DNA of 64,000 bases from Hymenobacter sp. UV11 (lineage in GTDB: Bacteria > Bacteroidota > Bacteroidia > Cytophagales > Hymenobacteraceae), in the NCBI RefSeq assembly GCF_004684095.1, contig NZ_SRII01000003.1, positions 124,001 to 188,000 on the forward strand, in the 5' to 3' direction. Made by a program: the position numbers and the translations under genes. Positions 51,622-59,691 of this stretch are shown piece after piece. The notes under the pieces were generated by a model. The model worked only from the letters and a program-made list of their open reading frames with translations, did not search any database and was not told where the DNA came from. Position 1 is the stretch's first letter, and each line of letters opens with the position of its first letter.

Positions 51622-51808
51622 GGAGGGATACAAGTGATAAAGCGTATTCCCTTGTACGCATCCCGGCCGCCAACAACTGAAAGCCGGCTCCGCCGGGCCC
51701 TACCCCCTCGCCGACGGCCAACGCGAAGCAACACCCGCTACACCACCGCCAGCCATCGAAGTAAGCGACGCGGGGCAGGGCGCTATCTTAGTCCGAATTT
51801 CGACCCTC

Positions 51809-53887
51809 ATGCAACGTATTCTTACCCTGAGCCTGCTGCTGGCGGCCATGGCGTGCTCGTCGCCGGTGGCGCAGTCGGGCGAGGCCACGGCGGCCCCCAG
51901 CGCCGCCGGCCCCCGCCCCTACGTAACCGGCGTGCTGCCCCTGGACCTCAGCACCATGGTGTACCAGCGCAACAACGTGGGCGGGCCGCCCACCACGCTG
52001 TTTCGCCCCACGGCCGCCGACCCCAACTCCAATTTCAACCCCGGCTTCGGGCTGTTGCAGCCCGAGCACACGCTTGTTATTGACCTGCCCCCGCAGTGGG
52101 AAGCCAAAAACCTGGTGCTCAAGCTCCGAGACGGCCAGGGCGAGTTCAACCCCGGCCAGCGCTACTACGCAGTGGCGCGCGGCAGTGGGGGGGTAGAGAA
52201 GCTGGTGTACACCTTCACCGGCGGCGAGTACGGCAAGGACATCAGCGTGCCGCTGCCCCGCGATGTGGTGTACGAGCGCCTGGTGCTGCGCGGCCCCCTC
52301 GCGGCCCAGCCCGCCAAGCTCGAAATAAGCGGCGACTACCGGCCCTTCACTGCCGCGCCGCCCGCCCGCGTGCGCGCCCCGCTGGCCGCCCTCACTGGCG
52401 CTAATGCCTTCCCCTGGAATTTCAGCCAGCCCGACGGCAGCGGCATCAGCCCGCCCAAGTACGCCGCCCTGAGCACCACCTACGGCGGCGTGCTGCGGAT
52501 GTATATCGAGCTGGAAAAATTCGTGCCCGTGCCCGACCAGTACCAGTTTCAGTACTGGAACCTCGACGAGTTGGCCCGCCGCGCCCACGCCGATGGCCAC
52601 GAGCTGCTGCTCACCTTCGTGCACGCCACCAAGGCCGAGCAGGAAACCTGGCCCAAGGGCGAGTACCAGGGCCAGGCCACCCTCGACCAGGATGCCCCGC
52701 CCTACGCCTTCACCGCCGACCCGCTCAAGGAAGCCACCTACAAGCCTGCCGGCTCGGCCGGCTACCAGCTGGCCGCCCGCTACGGGTTCAATACCCACAT
52801 TCCGGCCGCTAATATTAAGTGCTACACCGTGCCCGCCTACCCCAACGCGCCGGTGGCCGGCCCGCGCCAGGGCCTGGGCTACGTGCGCTACTACGAAACC
52901 AGCAACGAGCTAGACAAGGACTGGAAGGGCCTGAGCCACTATATGAGCGGCTGGCAGATGGGCCTGCACCAGTCGGCCGTGTACGATGGCGCGCAGGGCC
53001 GCCTGGGGCCCACCTGCGGCATCAAAACCGCCGACCCCAGCGCCATCGTGCTCAACGCCGGCCTGGCCCGCGCTACCCCCGATGCCTTCCGGGGCATGAT
53101 TGACTGCTGGAAAAAGACCCGCGGCTACCGCAAAGACGGCACCCTCGATATTCCGGTGGACCAGTGGAACTACCACCAGTATTCCAACGACGCGGGCAGC
53201 ACCCAGAACGGCGGGGCCCAAACCAGGGGGGTAGCCCCCGAAAACGGCGGCCTCGGGGCCACGGCCCGGCGCATGGTGGCGTTTGCCAGCACCTACGGCG
53301 GCAACAAGCCGGTGGTGCTCACCGAAACCGGCTACGACGTGAACCCGCGCTCGCCGCTGGCCGCCGTGCGCGCCGCCGACCTGCGCGCCTACCCCAAGCG
53401 CGAGCAGATACCCGCCGCCCGCATCCAGCGCACGCAGGCCATCTGGACCCTGCGCACCCTGCTCGAAGTGGCGGCCAACGGCCTCGACGGCATTGCCTGG
53501 TACCAGGCCTACGACGACAACGGCGACTCGCCCTACGTGTACCAGACGAGCGGCCAAATCAGTGGCGACAACACCCGCCGGCCATCCGGCGACTTCCTGG
53601 TGCAGGCGCGGGCGCTCATGGGCGCTTACACCTTTAAGGAGCGCCTGAGCGAGCACCCGCGGGTAGACATCTGGCAGCATGGCAAGGCGCGCATGGCCGT
53701 GCTCTGGCTGCCCGTAGAGGACGATAGCCGCAGCACGTATGCCCTCAAGCTGCCCGGCGCCGGCACCTACTACACGCCCACCAGCGGCCGCGCCGCCATG
53801 GTGCCGGCCAAGCTGCCCGTAGTGAAGGGCGTAGCCCAGGTACCACTCAGCGAAACGCCCGTTTTCGTGCCGCTCATTACCCCCTGA
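51809..53887 (+). CDS. Lipoprotein with clan GH-A glycoside hydrolase features
   Basis: Large lipoprotein of 692 residues; lipobox LLAAMAC (Cys16). Residues 35-185 form a beta-rich domain (VIDLPPQWEAKNLVLKLRDG). From about 190 a barrel is suggested: GANAFPWNFSQ, GGVLRMYIELEKF, ADGHELLLTFVHA and VRYYETSNELDKDWKG with a candidate acid/base Glu367 after Asn366. Then QWNYHQYSND and NKPVVLTETGYDVNPRS with candidate nucleophile Glu506. Asn-Glu and a later T-E-x-G at the ends of strands 4 and 7 are clan GH-A hallmarks. I cannot place it in a numbered family. It is not obviously in an operon; the neighbouring gene on its left is divergent. Confidence 0.75.
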   Translation: MQRILTLSLLLAAMACSSPVAQSGEATAAPSAAGPRPYVTGVLPLDLSTMVYQRNNVGGPPTTLFRPTAADPNSNFNPGFGLLQPEHTLVIDLPPQWEAKNLVLKLRDGQGEFNPGQRYYAVARGSGGVEKLVYTFTGGEYGKDISVPLPRDVVYERLVLRGPLAAQPAKLEISGDYRPFTAAPPARVRAPLAALTGANAFPWNFSQPDGSGISPPKYAALSTTYGGVLRMYIELEKFVPVPDQYQFQYWNLDELARRAHADGHELLLTFVHATKAEQETWPKGEYQGQATLDQDAPPYAFTADPLKEATYKPAGSAGYQLAARYGFNTHIPAANIKCYTVPAYPNAPVAGPRQGLGYVRYYETSNELDKDWKGLSHYMSGWQMGLHQSAVYDGAQGRLGPTCGIKTADPSAIVLNAGLARATPDAFRGMIDCWKKTRGYRKDGTLDIPVDQWNYHQYSNDAGSTQNGGAQTRGVAPENGGLGATARRMVAFASTYGGNKPVVLTETGYDVNPRSPLAAVRAADLRAYPKREQIPAARIQRTQAIWTLRTLLEVAANGLDGIAWYQAYDDNGDSPYVYQTSGQISGDNTRRPSGDFLVQARALMGAYTFKERLSEHPRVDIWQHGKARMAVLWLPVEDDSRSTYALKLPGAGTYYTPTSGRAAMVPAKLPVVKGVAQVPLSETPVFVPLITP

Positions 53888-54072
53888 TACTAGAGATGGC
53901 CGGCCAGACTACGCCGCCCGGCCAGCGTAAAACCGACTGGCTGGGCTTGGGCTGAGCCGCAGGGGGTAGGGCCCCCAAGCCGGACATAAACGCTTGAGTC
54001 GCGGCTGCGTATAGGGTAGGCCGGTAGCCGTGCTGCCGGCCTTTTCCACCCCTTCATTCCCTACCCCCTCCC

Positions 54073-54336
54073 ATGAAAGCCACCCTCCTGTTAGCCGCCG
54101 CCTTTGCTTTCGTCACCAGCGCTGCCCTGGCCCAGACCGTAACCCCCGGCACCACGCCCGGCGCCCAAACCGGCAACCCCAGCAACATGCCCAGCGCCGG
54201 CACCACCACTACCACCGACCCAGCCATGAACAACACCAGCATGGATAAAATGTCGGCCAGCGATAAGCGCGCGATGCGCAAAAGCAAGAAAACGAAATCG
54301 AGCGACGGCATGATGAAGACCAAAACCAAGATGTAA
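54073..54336 (+). CDS. Small secreted Thr/Met/Lys-rich protein (paralogue A)
   Basis: Exported protein of 87 residues with a clear signal peptide (LLAAAFAFVTSAALAQ). The mature part is low in complexity: TVTPGTTPGAQTGNPSNMPS, then a charged end AMRKSKKTKSSDGMMKTKTK. No domain is recognised. It shares its layout and the sequence around the cleavage site (SAALAQT, then P-G-T-x-P-G) with the gene at 55926. A strong hairpin terminator follows at 54367. The Met/Lys-rich tail could bind metal or acid polymers, but this is speculation. Confidence 0.75.
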   Translation: MKATLLLAAAFAFVTSAALAQTVTPGTTPGAQTGNPSNMPSAGTTTTTDPAMNNTSMDKMSASDKRAMRKSKKTKSSDGMMKTKTKM

Positions 54337-54366
54337 AAGCGGCTAGTCAGCACCATCTGGTTGGTT

Positions 54367-54407
54367 ACAAACAAGCCCTTGCCTTCACCCGGCAAGGGCT
54401 TGTTTGT
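54367..54407. terminator. Perfect 17-bp terminator hairpin
   Basis: ACAAACAAGCCCTTGCC, loop TTCACCC, GGCAAGGGCTTGTTTGT. It follows the small secreted protein gene by 30 bases. Confidence 0.85.
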
Positions 54408-54580
54408 GGCTGGTACGGAAGCTGTTTAGAAACCAGTCCGTCAGTCCGAGCTTATTGAGGAAGCTCGCTCGCAGTCGTTCGGGCTGCGTGCTACGGCCCG
54501 CGCTGGATGCCTCTCTGCGGTCGGAATGACGTTCTTTATTGGAATGCACTGCGTGACGAATATAAATCAGGACCTACGCC
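54408..54580. repeat. Degenerate repeat debris
   Basis: The sequence carries fragments that resemble family 1 arms (GTCGGAATGACGTTCTTT at 54519-54536) and a GAAGCTGTTTAGAAACC motif near 54419. No gene is supported. Confidence 0.45.
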
Positions 54581-54704
54581 AAAGCCGTTTGTCATGGCGC
54601 ACGTGTTGTGCAGCAAGCAAAGGCGTGGCAATCGACCCGGCCCGACACCCGAACAACTCATTCTGGTGCGATTGCTTCACAGGCTCGCCATGACAAACGG
54701 CTTT
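54581..54704. repeat. Palindromic repeat, divergent family 1 type
   Basis: Nineteen-base perfect arms AAAGCCGTTTGTCATGGCG and its complement. Inner arms GTGGCAATCG and CGATTGCTTCAC also pair. The right arm supplies an ATG used below as a possible start codon. Confidence 0.75.
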
Positions 54705-55661
54705 TGCGTAACATCAGCTGCTAACTATCATATTTTGGAAAACACTGACCTTACTACCCCTTCCGCCCCGCCCGCTACCATTGTGGTAGCCGGTGCCACC
54801 GGCGACCTGGGCTTCCGCATCGCCCAGGAGCTGCGCAAGCGGGGCGCCATAGTGCGGGCGCTGGTTCGCCCCGGCAATACCAAGCCCGCCATCGCTTCGC
54901 TGCGCGAGCAGGGGGTAGGGATTCTGGAAGTCGATTTCAACGACGTGGCCGCCCTCACCTATGCCTGCGCGGGCGCGGCCTGCGTGGTGTCGGCCCTTTC
55001 CGGCCTGCGCGAGGTGATAATAGACGCCCAAACCCATCTGCTCGACGCGGCCGTGGCCGCCGGCGTGCCGCGCTTTATCCCCTCCGACTTTTCCATCGAC
55101 TTCACCAAGCTGCCCGAGGGTAGCAACCGCAACCTCGACCTGCGCCGCGAATTTGGCCACCGGCTCGACCAGGCGCCCATCCGGGCCACGTCCATCCTCA
55201 ACGGCATGTTCATGGACCTGCTCACCGGCCAGGCCCCAGTGGTGCTCTTCAAAATCCGGCGCGTGCTCTACTGGGGCTCGGCCGACCAGCCGCTCGACTT
55301 CACCACCATCGCCAACACGGCCGCCTTCACCGCTGCCGCCGCCCTCGATGCCACTACCCCCCGCTACCTGCGCATAGCCGGCGAAACGGCCACCATCCGC
55401 GACCTGCAAGCTGCCGCCAACGCCGCCACCGGCCAGCGCTTCGGCCGCCTGCGCGCCGGCGGCCTCTGGCTGCTACGCCTGCTGATTCGGGTGACGCGCC
55501 GCCTCATGCCGGCTCCCAACGACGTGTTTCCGCCCTGGCAGGGCATGCAGTACCTGCACAATATGTTCACCGGCCTACCCAAATTTGCCTCATTGGATAA
55601 TAACCGTTATCCTGAAATCAACTGGACGTCGGTGCGCGAGGTATTGGCGGCGCGCCAGTAG
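54690..55661 (+). CDS. NmrA-like NAD(P)-binding reductase
   Basis: Rossmann-fold protein of up to 323 residues from the NmrA/isoflavone reductase group of atypical short-chain dehydrogenases. The nucleotide-binding motif is ATIVVAGATGDLGFRIAQEL (glycine pattern GATGDLG). Other family traits are RALVRPGNTKPAIASL, ACVVSALSGLREVIIDAQTH and FIPSDFSIDF. No catalytic Tyr-x3-Lys is evident, as is usual in this group. The start is uncertain: the ATG at 54690 lies inside a palindromic repeat arm, while a TTG at 54735 begins nearer the conserved core. It may be a quinone or aldehyde reductase, or a redox sensor; the sequence does not decide. Confidence 0.85.
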   Translation: MTNGFCVTSAANYHILENTDLTTPSAPPATIVVAGATGDLGFRIAQELRKRGAIVRALVRPGNTKPAIASLREQGVGILEVDFNDVAALTYACAGAACVVSALSGLREVIIDAQTHLLDAAVAAGVPRFIPSDFSIDFTKLPEGSNRNLDLRREFGHRLDQAPIRATSILNGMFMDLLTGQAPVVLFKIRRVLYWGSADQPLDFTTIANTAAFTAAAALDATTPRYLRIAGETATIRDLQAAANAATGQRFGRLRAGGLWLLRLLIRVTRRLMPAPNDVFPPWQGMQYLHNMFTGLPKFASLDNNRYPEINWTSVREVLAARQ

Positions 55662-55709
55662 GCGCCAAGCACCAGAAGTTTGTTGCACTACCGCGGTTCC
55701 CAGATTAGG

Positions 55710-55836
55710 GTACGTGTTCCGGTCCGACGGCGGAGCCGTCCGACCGGTTGACGGGTGCGCCGCTTAGCCAATCGTTCAGCCTTGGTTCCCACGACAATCG
55801 GTCGGATGGCTCCGCCATCGGACTGGAACACGTACT
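55710..55836. repeat. Palindromic repeat, family 2 (long inverted form)
   Basis: Left arm TACGTGTTCCGGTCCGACGG continuing CGGAGCCGTCCGACCG, right arm CGGTCGGATGGCTCCGCCAT continuing CGGACTGGAACACGTA. Each arm is itself a small palindrome. The left half matches 35262-35295 in reverse complement. Confidence 0.78.
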
Positions 55837-55925
55837 CTGACTTAGAAATTGCCCTAGGTTCACCCATAGCCCGCTGCAATAGCCGCAGTGCTACCCCCAT
55901 TTTCACCCACCAATTTCCTGCTTCT

Positions 55926-56183
55926 ATGAAATCCTTTCTACTGCTCGCCGCCGCCTGCGCGCTTACCGCCAGCGCCGCCCTGGCTCAAACCACCGTGCCC
56001 CCCGGCACCGTGCCCGGCGACCAACCCGTCGTTACCCCCGACATGACCAATGCCGGTAGCCCGCGTGCCCCCAAGCGCGCGGCAAAAGTGCCCGGCCTAG
56101 ACCACCACGACCAGAAAAGGATGCGGAAAATGGGTCACAAAGCAGCCAAGCCCCCTCTCCCGATGAAACCCACTGCCAACTAA
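55926..56183 (+). CDS. Small secreted basic protein (paralogue B)
   Basis: Exported protein of 85 residues with signal peptide LLLAAACALTASAALAQ. The mature part runs TTVPPGTVPGDQPVVTPDMT and ends in a basic region (KRAAKVPGLDHHDQKRMRKM, then GHKAAKPPLPMKP). It resembles the 87-residue protein at 54073 in signal peptide, P-G-T-x-P-G start and Lys/Arg/Met-rich tail. It is probably a tandem duplicate separated by the NmrA gene. The start at 55926 is used; the long upstream frame crosses the family 2 repeat and is not real. Function unknown. Confidence 0.75.
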   Translation: MKSFLLLAAACALTASAALAQTTVPPGTVPGDQPVVTPDMTNAGSPRAPKRAAKVPGLDHHDQKRMRKMGHKAAKPPLPMKPTAN

Positions 56184-56462
56184 CCTGGCTACTCACAAGC
56201 CTGTCTTTAGTGAATAGCCAAGTTGCTACCCCCCTAGCGCCCGCGCCCGCCACGCCGCTCGGCTACTGGGGCGGCTGCGGGCGCTGCGATTATTCATAAT
56301 AATTTGATAAGCATTCTATTAGCTTTGCTGGTGCGAGTCTGGCGTAGCTCGTGCCTGCTGTTTTTGGGAGGTATGAGCAAAACAATTCGGCTGGGCGGGT
56401 AGTCTTAGTACGAGTCGCTTTATAGAAAAGCGGCCCCTAAAAACCTGCTCATCTACCTGCTT
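56184..56462. other. Gene-free stretch before the F420-type oxidoreductase
   Basis: A TAGCTTTG box at 56320-56327 fits the Bacteroidota -7 consensus and is the only regulatory signal seen. A G+C-rich imperfect palindrome (GCGCCCGCGCCCGCC ... GGCGGCTGCGGGCGC) lies at about 56238-56285. Confidence 0.4.
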
Positions 56463-57185
56463 ATGAACATTGGAATCATTGGCGCCGGCCACATCGGTAG
56501 CGCCCTGGCCGGGCGGCTCACCAGCCTCGGCCACTCGGTCTATATTGCTAACTCCCGCGGCCCCGAGACGCTGACGGACCTGGCCCAAAAAACCGGCGCT
56601 ACCCCCGTAACGGCCCAGGAAGCGGCCCGCCATGCCGACCTCATCGTGGTGACCATTCCGCTAAAAAGCATCCCTGACCTACCCCAGGACCTATTCGAAG
56701 GTGTATCCGCCGACGTGCCGGTTATCGACACCAGCAATTACTACCCCCTGCTGCGCGATGGGCAGCTACCCGAACTGGAAACCGGCGACCTGACCGAGAG
56801 CGAATGGGTGCAGCAGCATCTGGGCCGCCCGGTGCTAAAGGTGTTTAACAACATCTTCGCCGCGAACCTTGCAAACAACGGCCAGCCCGCCGGCACGCCC
56901 GGCCGCATCGCGCTATTGGTAGCCGGCGATGAGGCCGCCGCCAAGCAGCAGGCAATGGCCCTGGTGGAGGAGTTGGGCTTCGACGCTGTGGATGGCGGCA
57001 GCCTGCACGAGTCGTGGCGCCAGCAGCCGGGCACGCCACTGTACTGCACCGACTTATCGGCCGACGAAGTGCGGCAGCACCTAGCCAGCATGGGTACCCA
57101 GCGCACGCCCGAGCAGCACGCCCAGTTCGCAGCCAACCAGGCCGCGTCGGAAAAGCAACTGGAGGCCCAAGGCGTCAAGCTGTAA
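56463..57185 (+). CDS. NADP oxidoreductase, coenzyme F420-dependent type (PF03807 fold)
   Basis: Cytoplasmic Rossmann protein of 240 residues. The dinucleotide-binding motif is MNIGIIGAGHIGSALAGRLT (G-x-G-x2-G at about 7-12), followed by YIANSRGPETL, where the Arg favours NADP. Middle motifs DLIVVTIPLKSI and PVIDTSNYYP are typical of the family, as is VLKVFNNIFAANLAN. Bacteria of this group are not known to make F420, so the name reflects the fold and not a proven cofactor. It stands alone and is followed by a terminator hairpin. Confidence 0.88.
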   Translation: MNIGIIGAGHIGSALAGRLTSLGHSVYIANSRGPETLTDLAQKTGATPVTAQEAARHADLIVVTIPLKSIPDLPQDLFEGVSADVPVIDTSNYYPLLRDGQLPELETGDLTESEWVQQHLGRPVLKVFNNIFAANLANNGQPAGTPGRIALLVAGDEAAAKQQAMALVEELGFDAVDGGSLHESWRQQPGTPLYCTDLSADEVRQHLASMGTQRTPEQHAQFAANQAASEKQLEAQGVKL

Positions 57186-57230
57186 GGCCCGCCGCCCCAC
57201 GTTGACTAGCCAATCGCTAGCCCACTGCCA

Positions 57231-57285
57231 TAAGCCCCAGCGAACAAGCCCCGTCAATTGTTCGGAGCACGTTCGCTGGGGCTTA
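57231..57285. terminator. Hairpin terminator
   Basis: TAAGCCCCAGCGAAC and GTTCGCTGGGGCTTA, 15-base perfect arms around a 25-base loop, between convergent genes. Confidence 0.75.
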
Positions 57286-57359
57286 TTCGCTAAACGGGTG
57301 TTGCCAAGCGCCTCATTCAGGAACGCCGCGCTGCCCAAATACCGCTTAACGGCCAGCCC

Positions 57360-58070
57360 TTACCAGGGTAAGGGACCGGTGGAAGAGGAGATTGTGCCAT
57401 TAGGGCCATCAGGGGGTAGCAGGGCCAGCCAGATGGCTTCCGCCGCCCCTTGCGCGGGGGTATCGGTGCCCGCAAAGCCGTTCAGGTCGGTGGCCGTGTA
57501 GCCGGGCGCGGCCGAGTTTACCTTGATGGCCGTGTCGCGTAGCTCATGGGCCAGCTGCACGGTGAGCATGTTGAGCGCGGCCTTCGAGGCGGAGTACCCC
57601 AGCAGGCCCCAGTCGTTCTGACTGCTCAGGGTAAGCGAGCCCAGCGGACTCGACACGTTGACAATGCGCCCCGCCGCGGCCTGCTTCACCAGCGGTAAAA
57701 ACGCTTGGGTAACTGCCAGCGTGCCCAGAAGATTGGTCTGGAGCACCTGCGCCACGCTATGCACGGCGGCCGTGCTCGGCGCACCGTCGCCGGCCGCATT
57801 GATGCCCGCATTATTCACCAGGATATCGAGGTGGCCTTCCTCGCGCTGCAAATGTGCCGCCGCCGCGTCGAGCGTCGCCTGGTTGGCGATGTCCAATTCG
57901 AGGAATAGGACATCGCCTGCGGCTGCCAGCTCCGCTACGGCTTGCTGGCCTTTGGCGGCCTCGCGGGCCCCCAGATACACTCGGCAGCCTGCTTGCAGCA
58001 GCCCCCGCACAATTTCGAAGCCGATGCCTTTGTTGCCGCCGGAAACCAGCGCAATTTTCTTGTTTGCCAT
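57360..58070 (-). CDS. Short-chain dehydrogenase/reductase
   Basis: Classical SDR of 236 residues. The cofactor motif is SGGNKGIGFE (10-19 region; T-G-x3-G-x-G replaced by S-G-G-N-K-G-I-G). NNAG occurs in DILVNNAGINAAG. The catalytic Ser and Tyr-x3-Lys are in NVSSPLGS and GYSASKAAL. The start at 58070 is taken because family members begin AxKxALVSGGNKGIG. The palindrome CCTCCTT-AACA-AAGGAGG lies at 58088-58105, just upstream of the start on this strand. It is next to an AraC regulator on the same strand, which may control it. The substrate is unknown; carbonyl reductase-like activity is most likely. Confidence 0.9.
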   Translation of the reverse strand: MANKKIALVSGGNKGIGFEIVRGLLQAGCRVYLGAREAAKGQQAVAELAAAGDVLFLELDIANQATLDAAAAHLQREEGHLDILVNNAGINAAGDGAPSTAAVHSVAQVLQTNLLGTLAVTQAFLPLVKQAAAGRIVNVSSPLGSLTLSSQNDWGLLGYSASKAALNMLTVQLAHELRDTAIKVNSAAPGYTATDLNGFAGTDTPAQGAAEAIWLALLPPDGPNGTISSSTGPLPW

Positions 58071-58087
58071 GTTACCTGTGGGGTTGG

Positions 58088-58105
58088 CCTCCTTAACAAA
58101 GGAGG
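58088..58105. promoter_or_regulatory. Palindrome containing an RBS-like AAGGAGG before the SDR gene
   Basis: CCTCCTT-AACA-AAGGAGG. On the minus strand the AAGGAGG is about 17 bases before the ATG, which is far for a ribosome site. It might be an operator for the neighbouring AraC protein. Confidence 0.4.
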
Positions 58106-58229
58106 TGAGTAAGTACGCCACAAAGGTCCGGGGGGTAGGCAAGCGGTAAACTTCGCCAGTCAACCCATCTGTTTTAGATTTCAAACATTGTTGAGAACGT
58201 GTTTGAATTTTACAAAAGAACCCACCAGG

Positions 58230-58339
58230 CCGTCATGCTGAGCGTAGTCGAAGCATCTCTACCGCTTCGTTGTTGACGTTAGGAGTTAGTTCACAAGTAG
58301 AGATGCTTCGACTTCGCTGCGCTACGCTCAGCATGACGG
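58230..58339. repeat. Palindromic repeat, family 1 (expanded right arm)
   Basis: Left CGTCATGCTGAGCGTAGTCG continuing AAGCATCTCTACC; right AGAGATGCTTCGACTTCGCT continuing GCGCTACGCTCAGCATGACG. The right arm has an extra CTTCGCTGCG-type insert. Confidence 0.8.
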
Positions 58340-58364
58340 TCTTTTTGAACTCCCTACCCCCCTC

Positions 58365-59300
58365 CTAAGCTCCAAACACCGCCAACCGTCGAAAGTCCCC
58401 CGGCGTCTGGCCGGCGTGGCGCTTGAAAAAGGTGCAGAAGTGGGCCACGTCGGCAAAGCCCAGGCTATCGGCAATTTCCGAAACGCTCCAAGTGGTTTGC
58501 CGCAGCAAGAGCTTGGCTTCCTGCGCCAAGCGACTGCTGATGAGGGCGGTGGTGGTCTGGCCCGTCGTTTTCTTCAGCACACGGTTGAGGTGGTTGACGT
58601 GTACGGCCAGCTGCTGCGCATAGTCGGTGGCGGTGCGCAGGCGCAGCGGCGGTTGCGGGCTTGGGCGCGGAAACTGCCGCTCCAGCAGCTCCGCAAACTG
58701 CGCGGCCACCCGGGCGGCGGCGCTGTACGTAGCCAGGGGGGTAGGGGCCGGCTGTAGCTTCTGCACCAGGTGAATCAGCTCCCAGAGGTAGGTGCGTAGC
58801 AGGTCGTGCTTGTAGGCGTAGCCCGACCCGAGCTCGTGCGCCATCTTCTGGTAAATAGCTTCGACCGCCGCGTAGTCGGCCTCGGCCACTTCCCACACCG
58901 GGTAAGCGCCGGGCTGAAAAATCGGCAGCTCGGCCAGCACTACTCCGGTGCGGGCGGGCAGCAGAAAGGCATCGTCGAAGAGGCAGCTATAGCCCCCAAA
59001 ATCTTCGGTGAGCGGCAGCCACCGGTAGGGCACGCGCGGCGTCACCAGAAACAAGGTATTAGCACCCACGTGCGGGGCCTGGTCGGCATACTCCACCTGG
59101 CTGCGCCCGCGGCAGAGCGTGATTTTGTGGTAGGCCCGCCGCGTAAATGCCATCGGTGGTCCCTGGGGGATGTCCGCCAACGGAAACACGTTGAAATGCC
59201 CCACGCCCTGCTTCATATCCGGCGGTGGCAACACGCCCCCGGCCGACGCCGCGCTAGGGGCACACGCCTCATAAAAGGCAGCAAGGGAGTTAGGTTTCAT
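58365..59300 (-). CDS. AraC-family transcriptional regulator
   Basis: Transcription factor of 311 residues. The N-terminal two thirds is a cupin-like sensing domain (VGHFNVFPLADIPQG, HKITLCRGRSQVEY and PRVPYRWLPL). The C-terminal DNA-binding domain has two helix-turn-helix motifs: TALISSRLAQEAKLLLRQTT plus WSVSEIADSLGFADVAHFCT and FFKRHAGQTPGDFR. It is co-oriented with the SDR gene downstream (about 295 bases apart, across a family 1 repeat), its most likely target. The inducer is unknown. Confidence 0.92.
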   Translation of the reverse strand: MKPNSLAAFYEACAPSAASAGGVLPPPDMKQGVGHFNVFPLADIPQGPPMAFTRRAYHKITLCRGRSQVEYADQAPHVGANTLFLVTPRVPYRWLPLTEDFGGYSCLFDDAFLLPARTGVVLAELPIFQPGAYPVWEVAEADYAAVEAIYQKMAHELGSGYAYKHDLLRTYLWELIHLVQKLQPAPTPLATYSAAARVAAQFAELLERQFPRPSPQPPLRLRTATDYAQQLAVHVNHLNRVLKKTTGQTTTALISSRLAQEAKLLLRQTTWSVSEIADSLGFADVAHFCTFFKRHAGQTPGDFRRLAVFGA

Positions 59301-59458
59301 ACGGGTAGTTTACGAGTCGCGGGGTAGGGGGTAGGCGGCCCTTTTAGCTTTGGATACGGATATACAGTAGTTGGGAAGTAGCTGTCCTAACGTTGTCGGC
59401 CGCTGCGCGTCACTCGATACCAATAGTTGCCTAACTTTATTTCTCAACTATCCTCGCC
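59301..59458. other. Gene-free stretch upstream of the toxin-antitoxin patch
   Basis: Two copies of the GGGGTAGG motif (59320-59336) occur upstream of the AraC start. A TAGCTTTG box at 59345-59352 could start the plus-strand transcript. Confidence 0.4.
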
Positions 59459-59626
59459 ATGACTTTTCGCCAACGCTACCGCCAGCTAGATAATCCAACT
59501 TTTGTAAAGCAAATGATGCTACGCTCCGTGTACGGCACAATGGCGCTGGAAAACCAGACTGTGCCAATGGAACGCCTGGAGGAGCTATACGAAAAAGTAG
59601 AGGCCGAAAGAACCGCTAAGAGATAA
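59459..59626 (+). CDS. Small hypothetical protein, 55 residues
   Basis: ATG at 59459 to TAA at 59626 encodes TFRQRYRQLDNPTFVKQMML and ends in EELYEKVEAERTAKR. It is mostly helical and charged, with no signal peptide. No family is recognised. It precedes the antitoxin and toxin genes by 65 bases and may be part of the same small operon. Its shape (short, helical, basic N-terminus, acidic middle) would fit an antitoxin-like or DNA-binding protein, but this is weak. Confidence 0.55.
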   Translation: MTFRQRYRQLDNPTFVKQMMLRSVYGTMALENQTVPMERLEELYEKVEAERTAKR

Positions 59627-59691
59627 ATCAAGAGCAATACACTCGCGCCTGATTGGAGGAACTAAGTCCGCATTCCGTAGTTTTAAAAAGT

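Noticed and set aside
54507..54689. N-terminal extension of the NmrA gene back to 54507
   Set aside because: The added residues are encoded by repeat debris and palindrome arms and are not part of the family.
38468..58339. CRISPR-like arrays from the repeated 30-40 base words
   Set aside because: The words form isolated inverted pairs many kilobases apart, not direct repeats with regular spacers, and no cas gene is present.
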